Shown: positions 32,294 to 43,300 of the stretch, piece by piece
Layout: every line of letters begins with the position of its first letter
Position numbering within the stretch: position 1 is the first letter of the stretch
Source of the DNA: Actinoplanes sp. N902-109
GTDB lineage: Bacteria; Actinomycetota; Actinomycetes; Mycobacteriales; Micromonosporaceae
DNA: 64,000 nucleotides
Reading direction: 5' to 3'
Assembly: GCF_000389965.1 (NCBI RefSeq)
Contig: NC_021191.1
Location: 3,473,501-3,537,500 of the forward strand
The notes under the pieces: generated by a model
Database searches by the model: none
Told to the model about the DNA's origin: nothing
The model's input: only the letters and a program-made list of their open reading frames with translations
Translations under genes and position numbers: made by a program

Positions 32294-33559
32294 GTGCATG
32301 CCACCCCCCGGAAAACCACGTCACAGCGGTCGATCCCGGCTCGGATCTTCGAGCGTAACGGCTGCCCCTTCGATCCGCCCGCGGCCATGACCGCCCTGCG
32401 CGATTCCGGGCCGGTGACCCGGGTCGATCTGCTCAACGGTGCCCACGCCTGGTTCGTCACCGGCTACGACGAGGTACGCGCGGTGCTCGGCGACCCGCGG
32501 TTCAGCTCCGACCGGCTCCGGCATCCGAACGCGCTGAGCATGTCGCCCGAGGAGGTGGCCGCCCGCGGGGCTCAGGCGCCGCCCGCGGAGCCCGTGCCGG
32601 AGCGCAAGGACGGCATGTTCATCTTCATGGACGCGCCCCAGCACCCGCGGCTGCGGCGGCTGCTGTCCGGGCAGTTCACCGTACGACGCATGAAGCACCT
32701 GGAAGACCACGTGCGGGAGCTGGCCGGACAGCTCATCGAGGCGATGCGGGCCGGCGGGCCGCGGGCGGACCTGGTCCAGGCGTTCGCGCTGCCGCTGCCG
32801 TCACTGGTGATCTGCGAACTGCTCGGTGTCGACTACGCCGACCGCGACGAGTTCCACCACCGCACCGCGATCGCCCTGGACCTGTCCCGCCCGAGCGCGG
32901 AGCGCCGGCAGGCCAGTGCCGAGTTGCGGCAGTTCATGGCCGGGCTGGTGGCCGGCAAGCGGCGGCAGCGGGGCGACGACATCATCTCCGGTCTGATCGA
33001 TGCCGACGGCGACCAGCCGCTGACCGATCGCCAGCTCGTCGACATGGCCACCACGCTGCTCAGCGCCGGTCACGAGACCACGGCCAACATGCTCGCGCTG
33101 AGCGTCTTCGCCCTGCTGGAACAGCCGGACCAGCTCGCTCTCGTCCGCGCCGACCCGGACGTGCTGGACAACGGCGTCGACGAGCTGCTGCGGCACCTGT
33201 CCGTCTTCCACAACGGCCCGACCCGGTTCGCCACGCAGGACGTGACCGTCGGCGGGGTCACCATCAGGGCCGGCGACACCGTGGTCATGGCCGTGCCGGT
33301 GGCCAACCGGGACGAGCGGCGCTGGCCGCAACCGGACCGGCTCGACCTGACCCGGCCGCGCACCTCCCATCTCGCCTTCGGTCACGGCGCCCACCTGTGC
33401 CTGGGACAGCAGCTCGCGCGGGTCGAGCTGCGCATCGGCCTCGCCGAGCTGGTCACCCGGCTGCCCGGCCTGCGGCTCGACGCCGCGGCGAGTGAGATTT
33501 CCCTGCGGGAGCAAATGGTCGTCTACGGCGTCCACGAATTGCCCGTCGCCTGGCACTGA
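32294..33559 (+). CDS. Cytochrome P450 monooxygenase
   Basis: A 421-residue soluble actinobacterial P450. The I-helix oxygen-binding motif AGHETT is near residues 258-263, the K-helix region contains DELLRH, and the haem loop FGHGAHLCLG carries the cysteine ligand C369. The length and motifs match CYP105/CYP107-type natural-product hydroxylases, which take electrons from separate ferredoxin and reductase (none here). It probably hydroxylates or epoxidises the polyketide or peptide portion. GTG 32294 has AAGGAGG at 32279-32285, a good ribosome binding site. A strong hairpin 26 bp after the stop ends the unit. Confidence 0.95.
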   Translation: MHATPRKTTSQRSIPARIFERNGCPFDPPAAMTALRDSGPVTRVDLLNGAHAWFVTGYDEVRAVLGDPRFSSDRLRHPNALSMSPEEVAARGAQAPPAEPVPERKDGMFIFMDAPQHPRLRRLLSGQFTVRRMKHLEDHVRELAGQLIEAMRAGGPRADLVQAFALPLPSLVICELLGVDYADRDEFHHRTAIALDLSRPSAERRQASAELRQFMAGLVAGKRRQRGDDIISGLIDADGDQPLTDRQLVDMATTLLSAGHETTANMLALSVFALLEQPDQLALVRADPDVLDNGVDELLRHLSVFHNGPTRFATQDVTVGGVTIRAGDTVVMAVPVANRDERRWPQPDRLDLTRPRTSHLAFGHGAHLCLGQQLARVELRIGLAELVTRLPGLRLDAAASEISLREQMVVYGVHELPVAWH

Positions 33560-33584
33560 ATGCCATGGAAAAGATAGGGGGGTG

Positions 33585-33607
33585 GGGCACCCCCCTAGAT
33601 CGCGATG
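33585..33607 (+). terminator. Hairpin terminator after the P450 gene
   Basis: TAGGGGGGTG (33585-33594) and CACCCCCCTA (33598-33607) form a perfect 10-bp stem with a 3-base loop, 26 bp after the P450 stop. There is no following T-run, as is common in actinomycete terminators. It separates the P450 from the ACP/PKS unit. Confidence 0.7.
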
Positions 33608-33841
33608 CGGGCGATCAGGTGTGCCCGAAAGGCTCAACTTCGCCGCTGCCCATGATTTCCTGCGGCACTATGGAGGAACGGCCGCGACGACCGGGCCGAT
33701 GCACCCGCGAACTGTGTACAAGGTGGACACTTATCGTCGTGATAGCGTTTGCGCCGCCCTGTGGGGAGGGCGTTCATCATTGACATGCCGATCGCAGAAA
33801 TGCCGGACGGCGTGTGTCTGCGTGACATTGAAGGGGACGCA

Positions 33842-34129
33842 ATGGACCCGCGTACCGCCACCCTGACCGAGATCCGCACGTGGTTGACGGACTTCCTCGC
33901 GGCGAAGCTGGAGAGGGAGCCCGAGGAGATGGACACCACCGAGCACCTGATGCACTCGGGAGTGGATTCGCTCACCATGGTTGCGCTCGGGCTGAACCTC
34001 GAGGAGACCTTCGGGTTCGAGATCGAGCCCGACTTCTTCGCCCAGTTCTCCACGATCGACGAGGTGGCCAAGGCAGTGCACGACCGGGTGCATTCGCAGG
34101 GCCGGGAGGCCGGCGGCGACGCCGCATAA
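33842..34129 (+). CDS. Free-standing acyl carrier protein
   Basis: A 95-residue ACP with phosphopantetheine serine S43 in HSGVDSLTMVALGLNLEETFGFEI, followed by a typical acidic helix II and helix III. The ATG at 33842 is preceded by AAGGGGACGC, a good ribosome binding site; upstream in-frame codons belong to the leader. It lies 272 bp upstream of the giant PKS on the same strand. Candidate roles are carrying an extender or starter unit, serving as the malonyl carrier for the AT-less KS, or holding a substrate for the adenylate-forming or ATP-grasp enzymes. No dedicated KS or AT is adjacent, so its partner is unknown. Confidence 0.93.
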   Translation: MDPRTATLTEIRTWLTDFLAAKLEREPEEMDTTEHLMHSGVDSLTMVALGLNLEETFGFEIEPDFFAQFSTIDEVAKAVHDRVHSQGREAGGDAA

Positions 34130-34178
34130 GGCCCCGGTGCCCGGCGGCGTTCCTAATCGACGAGAAACTGCCTGTTGA

Positions 34179-34201
34179 ATCGACCACATTGATGTGTCGA
34201 T
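34179..34201. promoter_or_regulatory. Near-perfect inverted repeat upstream of the PKS gene
   Basis: ATCGAC-CACAT-TG-ATGTG-TCGAT is a 23-bp dyad with a single unpaired C, within an AT-richer patch about 200 bp upstream of the PKS start. Length and symmetry suit a dimeric regulator operator, possibly for one of the LAL proteins, but there is no direct link. Confidence 0.45.
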
Positions 34202-34291
34202 CGATCCGTCTGTACGGTGATCGAGCAGGCGGACCGGGCCGGACGCCGACGGCCGATTTCATTGCGGCGCGTTCAGATTTCCGCCTGTGCT

Positions 34292-34315
34292 GACGTCCCC
34301 GACCGGGGTGACGTC
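34292..34315 (+). promoter_or_regulatory. GC-rich hairpin in the PKS leader
   Basis: GACGTCCCC and GGG-T-GACGTC flank a short GACCG loop, giving a stable stem with one bulge about 87 bp before the PKS ATG. It could fold in the mRNA leader or mark a protein site (two GACGTC copies). No T-run follows, so simple termination is less likely. Confidence 0.3.
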
Positions 34316-34401
34316 CGGGTGAACTGTGCGTTGCCATTCCTGGGGACGCCGACCTGTTCGGCCTTCCCACAGCGCTCTGACACACAGGACAGGGTGGCAC
34401 C

Positions 34402-37350
34402 ATGCCTTCTGAGCACCAGAGTCGTCCGGACAACGTCGTCGCGGTGGTGGGCATCGCCTGCCGGCTGCCCGGTGCGGACAGTCCGGCCGCGTTCTGGGAC
34501 CTGCTGCGGCACGGTGTCGAGGCGGTCGGAGCGGCCCCCGGCGACCGCCTGCCGGTCGACCCCGCGATCCCGCGCCGTGGCGGCTACCTCCCGCGGATCG
34601 ACGAGTTCGACGCCGGTTTCTTCGGGGTGTCGTCCGCCGAGGCCCATGCCATGGACCCCCAGCAACGCCTGGTGCTCGAGCTCGCGTGGGAGGCGCTGGA
34701 GGAGGCCGGCATCGTGCCTGCCTCGCTGCACGGCACCACGACCGGCGTCTACCTGGGTGTGATGGGCGACGACTACGCCCGGCTGACGTTCACCGACCCG
34801 GCCGGCCCGGGCGCGTACAGCGCCACCGGGGTCTACCGCAGCATCATTGCCAACCGGGTGTCGCACTTCCTCGGCGTGCACGGCCCCAGCCTCACCGTCG
34901 ACGCCGGTCAGTCCTCGTCGCTGGTCGCCGTGCACCTCGCCGTCGAGAGCCTGCGGCGCGGCGAGTGCGACACCGCGCTGGTCGGCGGGGTCAGCCTGGT
35001 CGCCGACCCCGACAGCGGCCGGCTCACCGCGCAGCTCGGCGCGATGTCGCCGGACGGTCGCTGCTACGCCTTCGACGAGCGGGCCAACGGGTTCGTCCGG
35101 GGTGAGGGCGCCGGCCTGGTCGTCCTCAAACGGCTCAGCGCGGCCGTCGCGGACGGCGACCGGGTGCTGTGCCTGATCCGCGGCAGCGCCGTCAACAACG
35201 ACGGCGCCGGCGTGCGCCTGACCGAGCCGAGCGCGACCGCGCAGGAAGCCCTGCTGACCAGCGCCTACCACCAGGCCGGGGTGCCGGCCGCCAGCGTGCA
35301 GTACGTGGAGGCGCACGGCACCGGCACCCGGGCCGGCGACCCGGTCGAGGCGGCCGCGCTGGGTGCCGCGCTGGCCGGGCACCGCCGTGACGGCGCCCCC
35401 CTGCGGGTCGGCTCGGTGAAGACGAACATCGGCCACCTCGAAGGCGCCGCCGGCATCGCCGGGCTGATCAAGACAGTGCTCTGCATCGCCCACCGCGAGC
35501 TGGTGCCCAGCCTCAACTTCGAGCGGCCGAACCCGGCCATCGCGTTCGACGATCTCGGCCTGGAAATGCAGCGGGCAACCACGCCCTGGCCGCGCCCGCA
35601 GCAGGAGCTGATCGCTGGTGTCAGCTCGTTCGGCCTCGGCGGCACGAACTGCCATGTCGTGCTGAGCGAGGGGGACGCGCCCGCCCCGGCCGCACCGCGG
35701 CGTCCCGAGGTCGGCACCCTGCCGATGGTCGTCTCCGGCGCCACCGAGGCAGCCCTGTCCGCCCAGGCCGAGCGGCTCGCCACCCATCTCGACCGGGCGG
35801 AGCTGCCCGGGTCGGAGCTGCCCGGGTCGGATCTGCGCGACCTGGCCCAGTCGCTGGCCGGCACCCGCACCGCGTTCGCCCACCGGGCCGTCGTGCTCGC
35901 CGCCGACCGTACCGAACTGACCGCGGGCCTGAGGGCGGTCACGGAGGGCCGGCCGCGACGCGGTGTCGTCCGCGGCGTGGCTGACGCCGGCGGCGTGGCG
36001 TTTCTCTTCTCCGGCCAGGGCAGCCAGCGGATCAGGATGGGTGTCGAGCTCGCCGCCGCGCACGAGGCGTACGCCCGCGCCTTCGCCGAGGTCGCGCAGT
36101 CCATGGATACCCACCTCGACCACCCGCTGGCCGAGATCCTGCAGGACCCGGACCTGATCGACCAGACCGCGTACAGCCAGCCCGCGCTGTTCGCGGTCGA
36201 AGTCGCCCTGTTCCGCCTCTACGAGAGCTGGGGAGTCACCCCGGACCTGGTGGCCGGGCACTCCATCGGCGAGCTCGCCGCCGCCCACGTGGCCGGCATC
36301 CTGAGCCTCGGCGACGCCTGCCTGCTGGTCGCTGAGCGGGGCCGGCTCATGCAGAGCCTGCCGGACGGCGCCATGCTGTCGCTACGCGCCGCGGAGGCCG
36401 ATGTCCCCACGGCCCCGGGCGTCTCCGTCGCCGCCGTCAACGGCCCGCTCAGCACCGTCCTCTCCGGCGACCGGGACACGCTGACCGAGATCGCCGAGCG
36501 CTGGCGGGCCGCCGGCGGCCGATGCCAGTGGCTGGACGTCAACCGCGCCTTCCACTCGGCGCACACCGATCGGATCCTCGACCGGTTCCGTACGGTCGCG
36601 GAGCGGATCACCTACGCACAGCCACACATCCCGGTGGTGTCCAACGTCTCCGGGCGGATCATCACCGGCGCCGAGATGAGCACCGCCGGCTACTGGGTCA
36701 GCCACATCCGGCGTACCGTCCGGTTCCTCGACGGCCTGCGCGCCCTCGACGACGCCGGCGTCACCACGTTCGTCGAACTCGGGCCGGATGCGGTGCTGTC
36801 CGCCATGGGACGCGCCTGCCTGCCCAGCCGCGACAGCGTGTTCACCAGCACGCTGCGGGCCGGGCGGCCGGAAGCACCGGCGGCGCTCGCGGCCCTGGCC
36901 GAACTGCACGTCCGGGGCGCCCGCGTGGACTGGGAAGCCGTTTTCGGCGCTCCTCCGGCGGTCCGTGTCGCCCTGCCGACTTACGCGTTCCAGCGATCGC
37001 GCTACTGGCTCGGCGCGCCGGCCGGAACGCAGCCCCAGACCACCGGTTCCGCCCTCGACCTGCGGATGGCCGGGCTGGCGCCGACCGAGCGCACGCTGGT
37101 GCTGCTGGATCTGGTGCGGGAGCAGGCAGCCGCCGTGCTCGGCCATGACGACCCGGGGGCGGTCGCCCCGACGCTCGCCTTCCACGACCTGGGCTTCACC
37201 TCGCTGGCCGGCGTCGAGCTGGGCGCCCGGGTGGCCCGGGCGGCCGGGGTGACGCTGTCACCGACCGCCGTCTTCGACCATCCGACGCCGCAGGAGCTGG
37301 CCGCGCATCTGGTGCGGCTGGGCTCGGGCAGCAAGCGGACCACCCGGGCG
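34402..37350 (+). other. PKS loading module: KSQ-AT(malonyl)-ACP
   Basis: The KS (34435-35670) has the usual active-site cysteine replaced by glutamine, codon CAG at 34909 (residue 170, VDAGQSSS). Its two histidines (EAHGTGT, NIGHLEG) are kept. This is the KSQ type that decarboxylates malonyl-ACP to acetyl-ACP and cannot condense. The AT (35990-36870) has GHSIGE and RAFHS, consistent with malonyl. The ACP serine is at 37201 (LGFTSL). Confidence 0.9.
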
Positions 37351-40300
37351 GCCGCCCCGGTCCGCTCGGTGGGTGAGCCGGTTGCGATCGTGTCGATGGC
37401 CTGCCGTTTCCCGGGCGGGGTGGCGTCGCCGGAAGACCTGTGGCGGCTGGTTTCCGAGGGTGTGGACGCGATCGGGGAGTTCCCGGCGGACCGCGGCTGG
37501 GAGACGGATCCGGCCGGGTACGCGCGGGTCGGCGGCTTCCTGGCCGGTGCGGCCGACTTCGACGCGGAGTTCTTCGGGATCTCGCCGCGGGAGGCGGTCG
37601 CGATGGACCCGCAGCAGCGGCTGCTGCTGGAGGTGTCCTGGGAGGCGCTCGAACGCGCCGGGCTCGACCCGGCCGCGATGAAGGGTACGGACGCCGGGGT
37701 CTTCGCCGGCCTCTACTCCCAGGACTACGCCTCCCGGCTGCCGGCGGGTGACGCGGACGGGTTCCGGATGACCGGGAACACCCTGAGCGTGGCGTCGGGC
37801 CGGGTGGCGTACGCGCTGGGTCTGGAAGGCCCGGCGGTCACGGTCGACACGGCGTGCTCGTCCTCGCTGGTGGCGATGCACCTGGCGGCGCAGGCGCTGC
37901 GCAACGGCGAGTGCTCGCTGGCCCTGGCGGGCGGTGTCACGGTGATGGCCACCCCGGGGACGTTCGCGGAGTTCTCGGCCCAGGGCGGGCTCGCCGCCGA
38001 CGGCCGGATCAAGGCGTACGCGGCCGGTGCGGACGGCACCAACTGGGCCGAGGGCGTCGGTGTGCTGGTGCTGGAACGCCTGTCGGAGGCGCAGCGGCGG
38101 GGTCATCCGGTGCTGGCCGTGCTGCGCGGCAGCGCGGTGAACCAGGACGGCGCCTCGAACGGCCTGACCGCGCCGAACGGCCCGGCGCAGGAGCGGGTGA
38201 TCCGGCGGGCGCTCGCCGACGCCCGGCTCGCCGCCACCGAGGTGGACGTGGTGGAGGGGCACGGGACGGGGACCACGCTCGGGGATCCGATCGAGGCGCA
38301 GGCGTTGCTGGCGACGTACGGGCAGGACCGGGCCGATGACCGCCCGTTGTGGCTGGGCTCGGTGAAGTCGAACATCGGGCACACCCAGGCGGCGGCCGGT
38401 GTCGCCGGGGTCATCAAGATGGTCGAGGCGTTCCGGCACGGGATGTTGCCGGCGACGCTGTACGCCGACGAGGCTTCCCCGCACGTGGACTGGACGGCCG
38501 GCGACGTGCGGCTGCTGAGCGAACCACGCTCGTGGGCACCGGCGGAACGCCCGCGCCGGGCCGGTGTCTCATCGTTCGGCATCAGCGGTACGAACGCGCA
38601 CGTGATCCTCGAGGAAGCGCCCGCTGCACCGTCACCGCGGTCCGCCGGGGAACCACCGCTGGTGTCGGCTGACGTGGTGCCGTGGGTGCTGTCGGCGCGG
38701 TCGGCTCCGGCGTTGCGGGCCTTGGCCGGGCGGCTGGCGCTTGTTCCGGCTGAGGCGGACATCGCTGATGTGGCGGGTGTGCTGGCGGCGTCACGGGCCG
38801 GGCTCGATGTCCGTGCCGTGGTGCTGGGCGCTGACCGTACGGAGCTGGATGCGGGTCTGGCCGGGGTCGAGCCGGTTGCTGCGGCGCGGGGTCCGGTGGC
38901 GTGGGTGTTCCCGGGTCAGGGTTCGCAGTGGACCGGCATGGGTCAGGAATTGTACGCGTCCTCGCCGGTGTTCGCGGCGGCCTTGGACGAGGTGTGCGCT
39001 GTGGCGGATCCGTTGCTGGGCCGTTCGTTGCGTGAGGTGATGTTCTCCAGCGCGGAGGTGCATCAGACCGCCTTCACTCAGATCGCGGTGTTCGCGTTCG
39101 AGGTGGCGTTGGCCGCGGTGGCATCAGCGGCCGGGTTGAAGCCGGACTTCGTGGCGGGTCACTCGGTGGGTGAGGTGACCGCCGCTTACGTTGCCGGGGC
39201 TGTGTCGCTGGAAGACGCGGTACGGCTGCTGGTCGCTCGGGGCGCTCTGATGCAGGCGCTGCCGCCGGGCGGGGCGATGGCGGCGGTGCAGGCCGGTGAG
39301 TCCGAGGTCGACCTGTCCGGGCTGGAGGACCGGGTCGCCGTTGCGGCGGTCAACAGTGCGACCGGTGTGGTGCTGTCCGGTGCCCGGGATGCGGTTGAGG
39401 AGGCTGTCGGGCGGCTGGGTGAGCGCAAGGTGCGCTGGCTCGAGGTCAGCCACGCGTTCCATTCGCCGTTGATGCGCCCGGTTGCGGCCGAGCTTGAGCG
39501 GGTGGTGGCGGGGGTTTCCTTCGCCGAGCCGCGCATTCCGTTGGTGTCGGCGGTGACCGGCGCTGTGGTGGGCGTCGACGAGCTTGGCGATCCGGCGCAC
39601 TGGGTGCGGCAGGCGATCGGGACGGTCCGCTTCCACGACGCGGTGACGTTCCTGCTCGATCGTGGCACGGCCGGATACGTGGAGATCGGCCCGGACCGGG
39701 TGTTGTCGGGGGCGGTCACTCAAGGATGGACGGCGAGCCTGGCCCAGCGTGACGACGCCGGGGCACGGCGGTTGCTGGCGGGTTTGGCGCAGGCGTGGGT
39801 GCATGGCGCGTCGGTGGAGTGGACGCGGCTCGCTCCCGCGGCGGGCGCGGTTGCTGTGCCGACGTACCCGTTCCAGCACCGCCGCTACTGGGCGGCCGGT
39901 CGGCCCGCGACGGGATCCGGGCACCCGGTGCTGGGCGCGGGTGTGTCCCTGGCGAGCGGGGCCGGCACGGTCTTCGCGGGGCGGCTCACCCCCGACCCGC
40001 TGATCGACGGGTCGATGGCCCTGGCCGAACTGGTGCTGCAGGCGGCGGGACACGCCTTCGTCGAGGAGCTGGAGTTCGACCAGGTGCCGGCGCTGGACGC
40101 TCCGGTACAGGTGCAGGTGAGCGTCGCGGGCAACGGCTTGGAGGTCTTCGCCCGCCCGTCCGAGGCGGCCGAGTGGGTGCGCTACGCCCACGCGGTCCTC
40201 TCCGACCGGGAGCGGCCGCTGCCCGAGCCGGACGGCGACGAGCTGACCGTGGAGGTCCCGGACGCGGGCGGCTACGCCGTACATCCGGCGCTGCTGGAAG

Positions 40301-43300
40301 CCGCCCTGAACCTGGGACCGGACGAGACCCCGTCGCGGTGGGAGGGCTTGCGGCTGCACCGGACCGGTGCCCGCGACCTCCGGATCCGTGCGGCCGGCGA
40401 AGGCCTGCTCGCCGTGGACGGCGATGGCCAGCCGGTTCTCCAGATCGCCAGGACGACCACAGCCCCGGCATCCCGGGGCGGGACGGCGGCTGCGGGTCTG
40501 CTCGCCCTGCGATGGGAACGCCCGCCCGGGAGCGATGCGGACACGCTCGCGGCGACCGGGTCGACGGTGATCCGGCCGGGCGAGGACGTCCCGCCGACGG
40601 GCGACGAGCCGAAGACCGTGGTGGCCCTGTGCGCGGGTGCCGAACCCGTCGACTGGGTGCTCGGTGTGGTGCAGCAGTGGACGGCTGCCGACCGCCCGGC
40701 CGGGTCGCGGCTGGTGGTGGTCACCCGGGATGCGATGGCCGTGGTCCCGGGCGACGCGGTGACCGGGTTGGACCAGGCACCGGTGTGGGGCCTGGTGCGC
40801 GCGGCCCGCGGCGAGCACCCCGGGCACGTCCTGGTGCTGGCCGACACCGACAGCGACCAGCCGCCCGCGGTGCTGACCGACGAGCTGGAGATGGCGGTCC
40901 GGGCAGGTGAGGTGTGGGTGCCCCGGCTGCGCCCGCTCCCCGCCACCGCGCTGCCCGCCTGGCCCGAGCTGACCGGACCGATCCTGGTCACCGGTGGTAC
41001 GGGAACGCTCGGCGGCCTGGTTGCCCGGCACCTGGTGGACCGGCACGGGGTACGGGAGCTGGTGCTCGCCAGCCGATCCGGCGCGGCAGCCCACGGGGTT
41101 GCCGACCTCGTCACCGCTCTGGAGGCTGCCGGGGCCCGGGTACGGGTGGCGGCCGTCGATCTCGCGGACCGCGCGGCCACCGAGGCGTTGATCGCGGGCA
41201 TTCCCGGCCTGGCCGGCGTGGTGCACGCGGCGGGAGTGCTCGAGCCCGAGCCGGTACAGACGCTGACCGCGGCGGCGCTCGGCCGTACGCTGCGGGCGAA
41301 AGCCGTCGCGGCCCGGCACCTGCACGACGCCACCGCAGACCGCGACCTGGCGATGTTCGTGCTGTTCTCGTCGCTGTCCGGGCTGCTGAGCACGGCCGGT
41401 TTCGGGGCGTACGCGGCGGCCAACGGCTATCTGGACGCGCTTGCCGCACACCGCAGGGCCGAGGGGCGCCCGGCGGTGTCGATCGCCTGGAGCATGTGGG
41501 CCCAGGCCAGCGCGCTGACCCAGGACCTGCCCGAGGTGTACGCCGACCGGCTGACCCGCGGCGGCGGTGTCGCCCTGGAAACCGGGCAGGCGCTCACCCT
41601 GCTGGACGCCGCCGTGACCGGTCCCGCACCGGTGGTGGCCGCCGGGCTGGACGTCGGTGCCGTACGCGCCGCGCTCGCCGCCGGGTTGCCCCTCTCACCC
41701 GTTCTGCACGCCCTCGGGCGGCCCCGGCGGCACGCGACCACCGCGGGGGCCGGACCGGCGGGTGTGCTGGCCCGCCGGCTGGCCCGGACGCCCGACGCGG
41801 AACGCTCCCGGCTCGTGCTCGATCTGGTGCGCCGCCACGCCGCCGCTGTCCTCGGCCACGACGACCCCAGCGCGATCGCGCCCGCGCTGCCCTTCCACGA
41901 CTTGGGTTTCACCTCGTTCACCGGCGTCGAGTTCGGCAATCGGCTGTCCGGGGCGACCGGGGTGGCCCTGTCGCCGACCGTGGTCTTCGACCACCCCACC
42001 CCGCAGGTGCTGGCCGACCACCTGATCGCCCAGGCCACGGGTGCGGCCGCGCGGGACCTGAGGACGCTGCCGGAACGGTCGGCGGTGGGCGAGCCGATCG
42101 CGATCGTGTCGATGGCGTGCCGCTATCCCGGCGGAGTGTCGTCCCCGGAGGACCTGTGGCGGCTGGTGTCCGACGGGGTGGACGCGATCGGGGACTTCCC
42201 GGCCGACCGCGGCTGGGAGACGGATCCGGCCGGCTACGCGCGGGTCGGCGGGTTCCTGTCCGGTGCGGCCGACTTCGACGCGGAGTTCTTCGGGATCTCG
42301 CCGCGCGAGGCCGTGGCCATGGACCCCCACCAGCGGTTGCTGCTCGAGGTCTCCTGGGAGGCCCTGGAACGCGCCGGCTTCGACCCGGCCGGGCTGCGCG
42401 GCTCCGACACCGGGGTCTTCGCCGGGTTGTCCGGCCAGGACTACAACTCCCGGCTCTCCGACGGCGACGCCGGTGGTTTCCGCCTGACCGGCAATGCGTC
42501 AAGTGTCTTCTCGGGCCGGGTCGCGTATGCGTTCGGGCTTGAAGGCCCCGCGGTCACCGTCGACACGGCGTGTTCGTCGTCGCTGGTGGCGATGCACCTG
42601 GCGGCGCAAGCGCTGCGCAACGGCGAATGCTCGCTGGCGCTGGCGGGCGGGGCGACGGTGCTGGCCACCCAGGGTGTGTTCGCCGAATTCGCGCGGCAGG
42701 GCGGCCTCGCTTCCGACGGCCGGTGCAAGCCGTTCTCGGCCGCCGCTGACGGTACGGGCTGGGGCGAGGGTGTTGGTGTGGTGCTGCTGGAGCGGTTGTC
42801 CGAGGCGCAGCGGCTCGGGCATCCGGTGCTGGCGGTGCTCAAGGGCAGCGCGGTGAATCAGGACGGCGCCTCCAACGGTCTGTCCGCGCCGAACGGACCG
42901 TCGCAGGAGCGGGTGATCCGGCGGGCGCTCGCGGATGCCCGGCTGACCACCGCGGATGTCGATGTGGTCGAGGGCCACGGCACCGGCACCCGGCTGGGGG
43001 ACCCGATCGAGGCGCAGGCGCTGCTGGCGACGTACGGCCGGGACCGGGCCGGGGATCAGCCGTTGTGGCTGGGCTCGGTGAAGTCCAACATCGGGCACAC
43101 CCAGGGCGCGGCGGGTGTCGCCGGGGTGATCAAGATGGTCGAGGCGATGCGGCACGGGACGCTCCCGGCGATGCTGCATGCCGACGAGCCGTCGCCGCAT
43201 GTTGACTGGACCGTCGGTGACGTGCGGTTGTTGACTGAGGCGCGTCCGTGGGAGGCGGACGGGCGGCCGCGGCGGGCCGGTGTGTCGTCGTTCGGTATCA

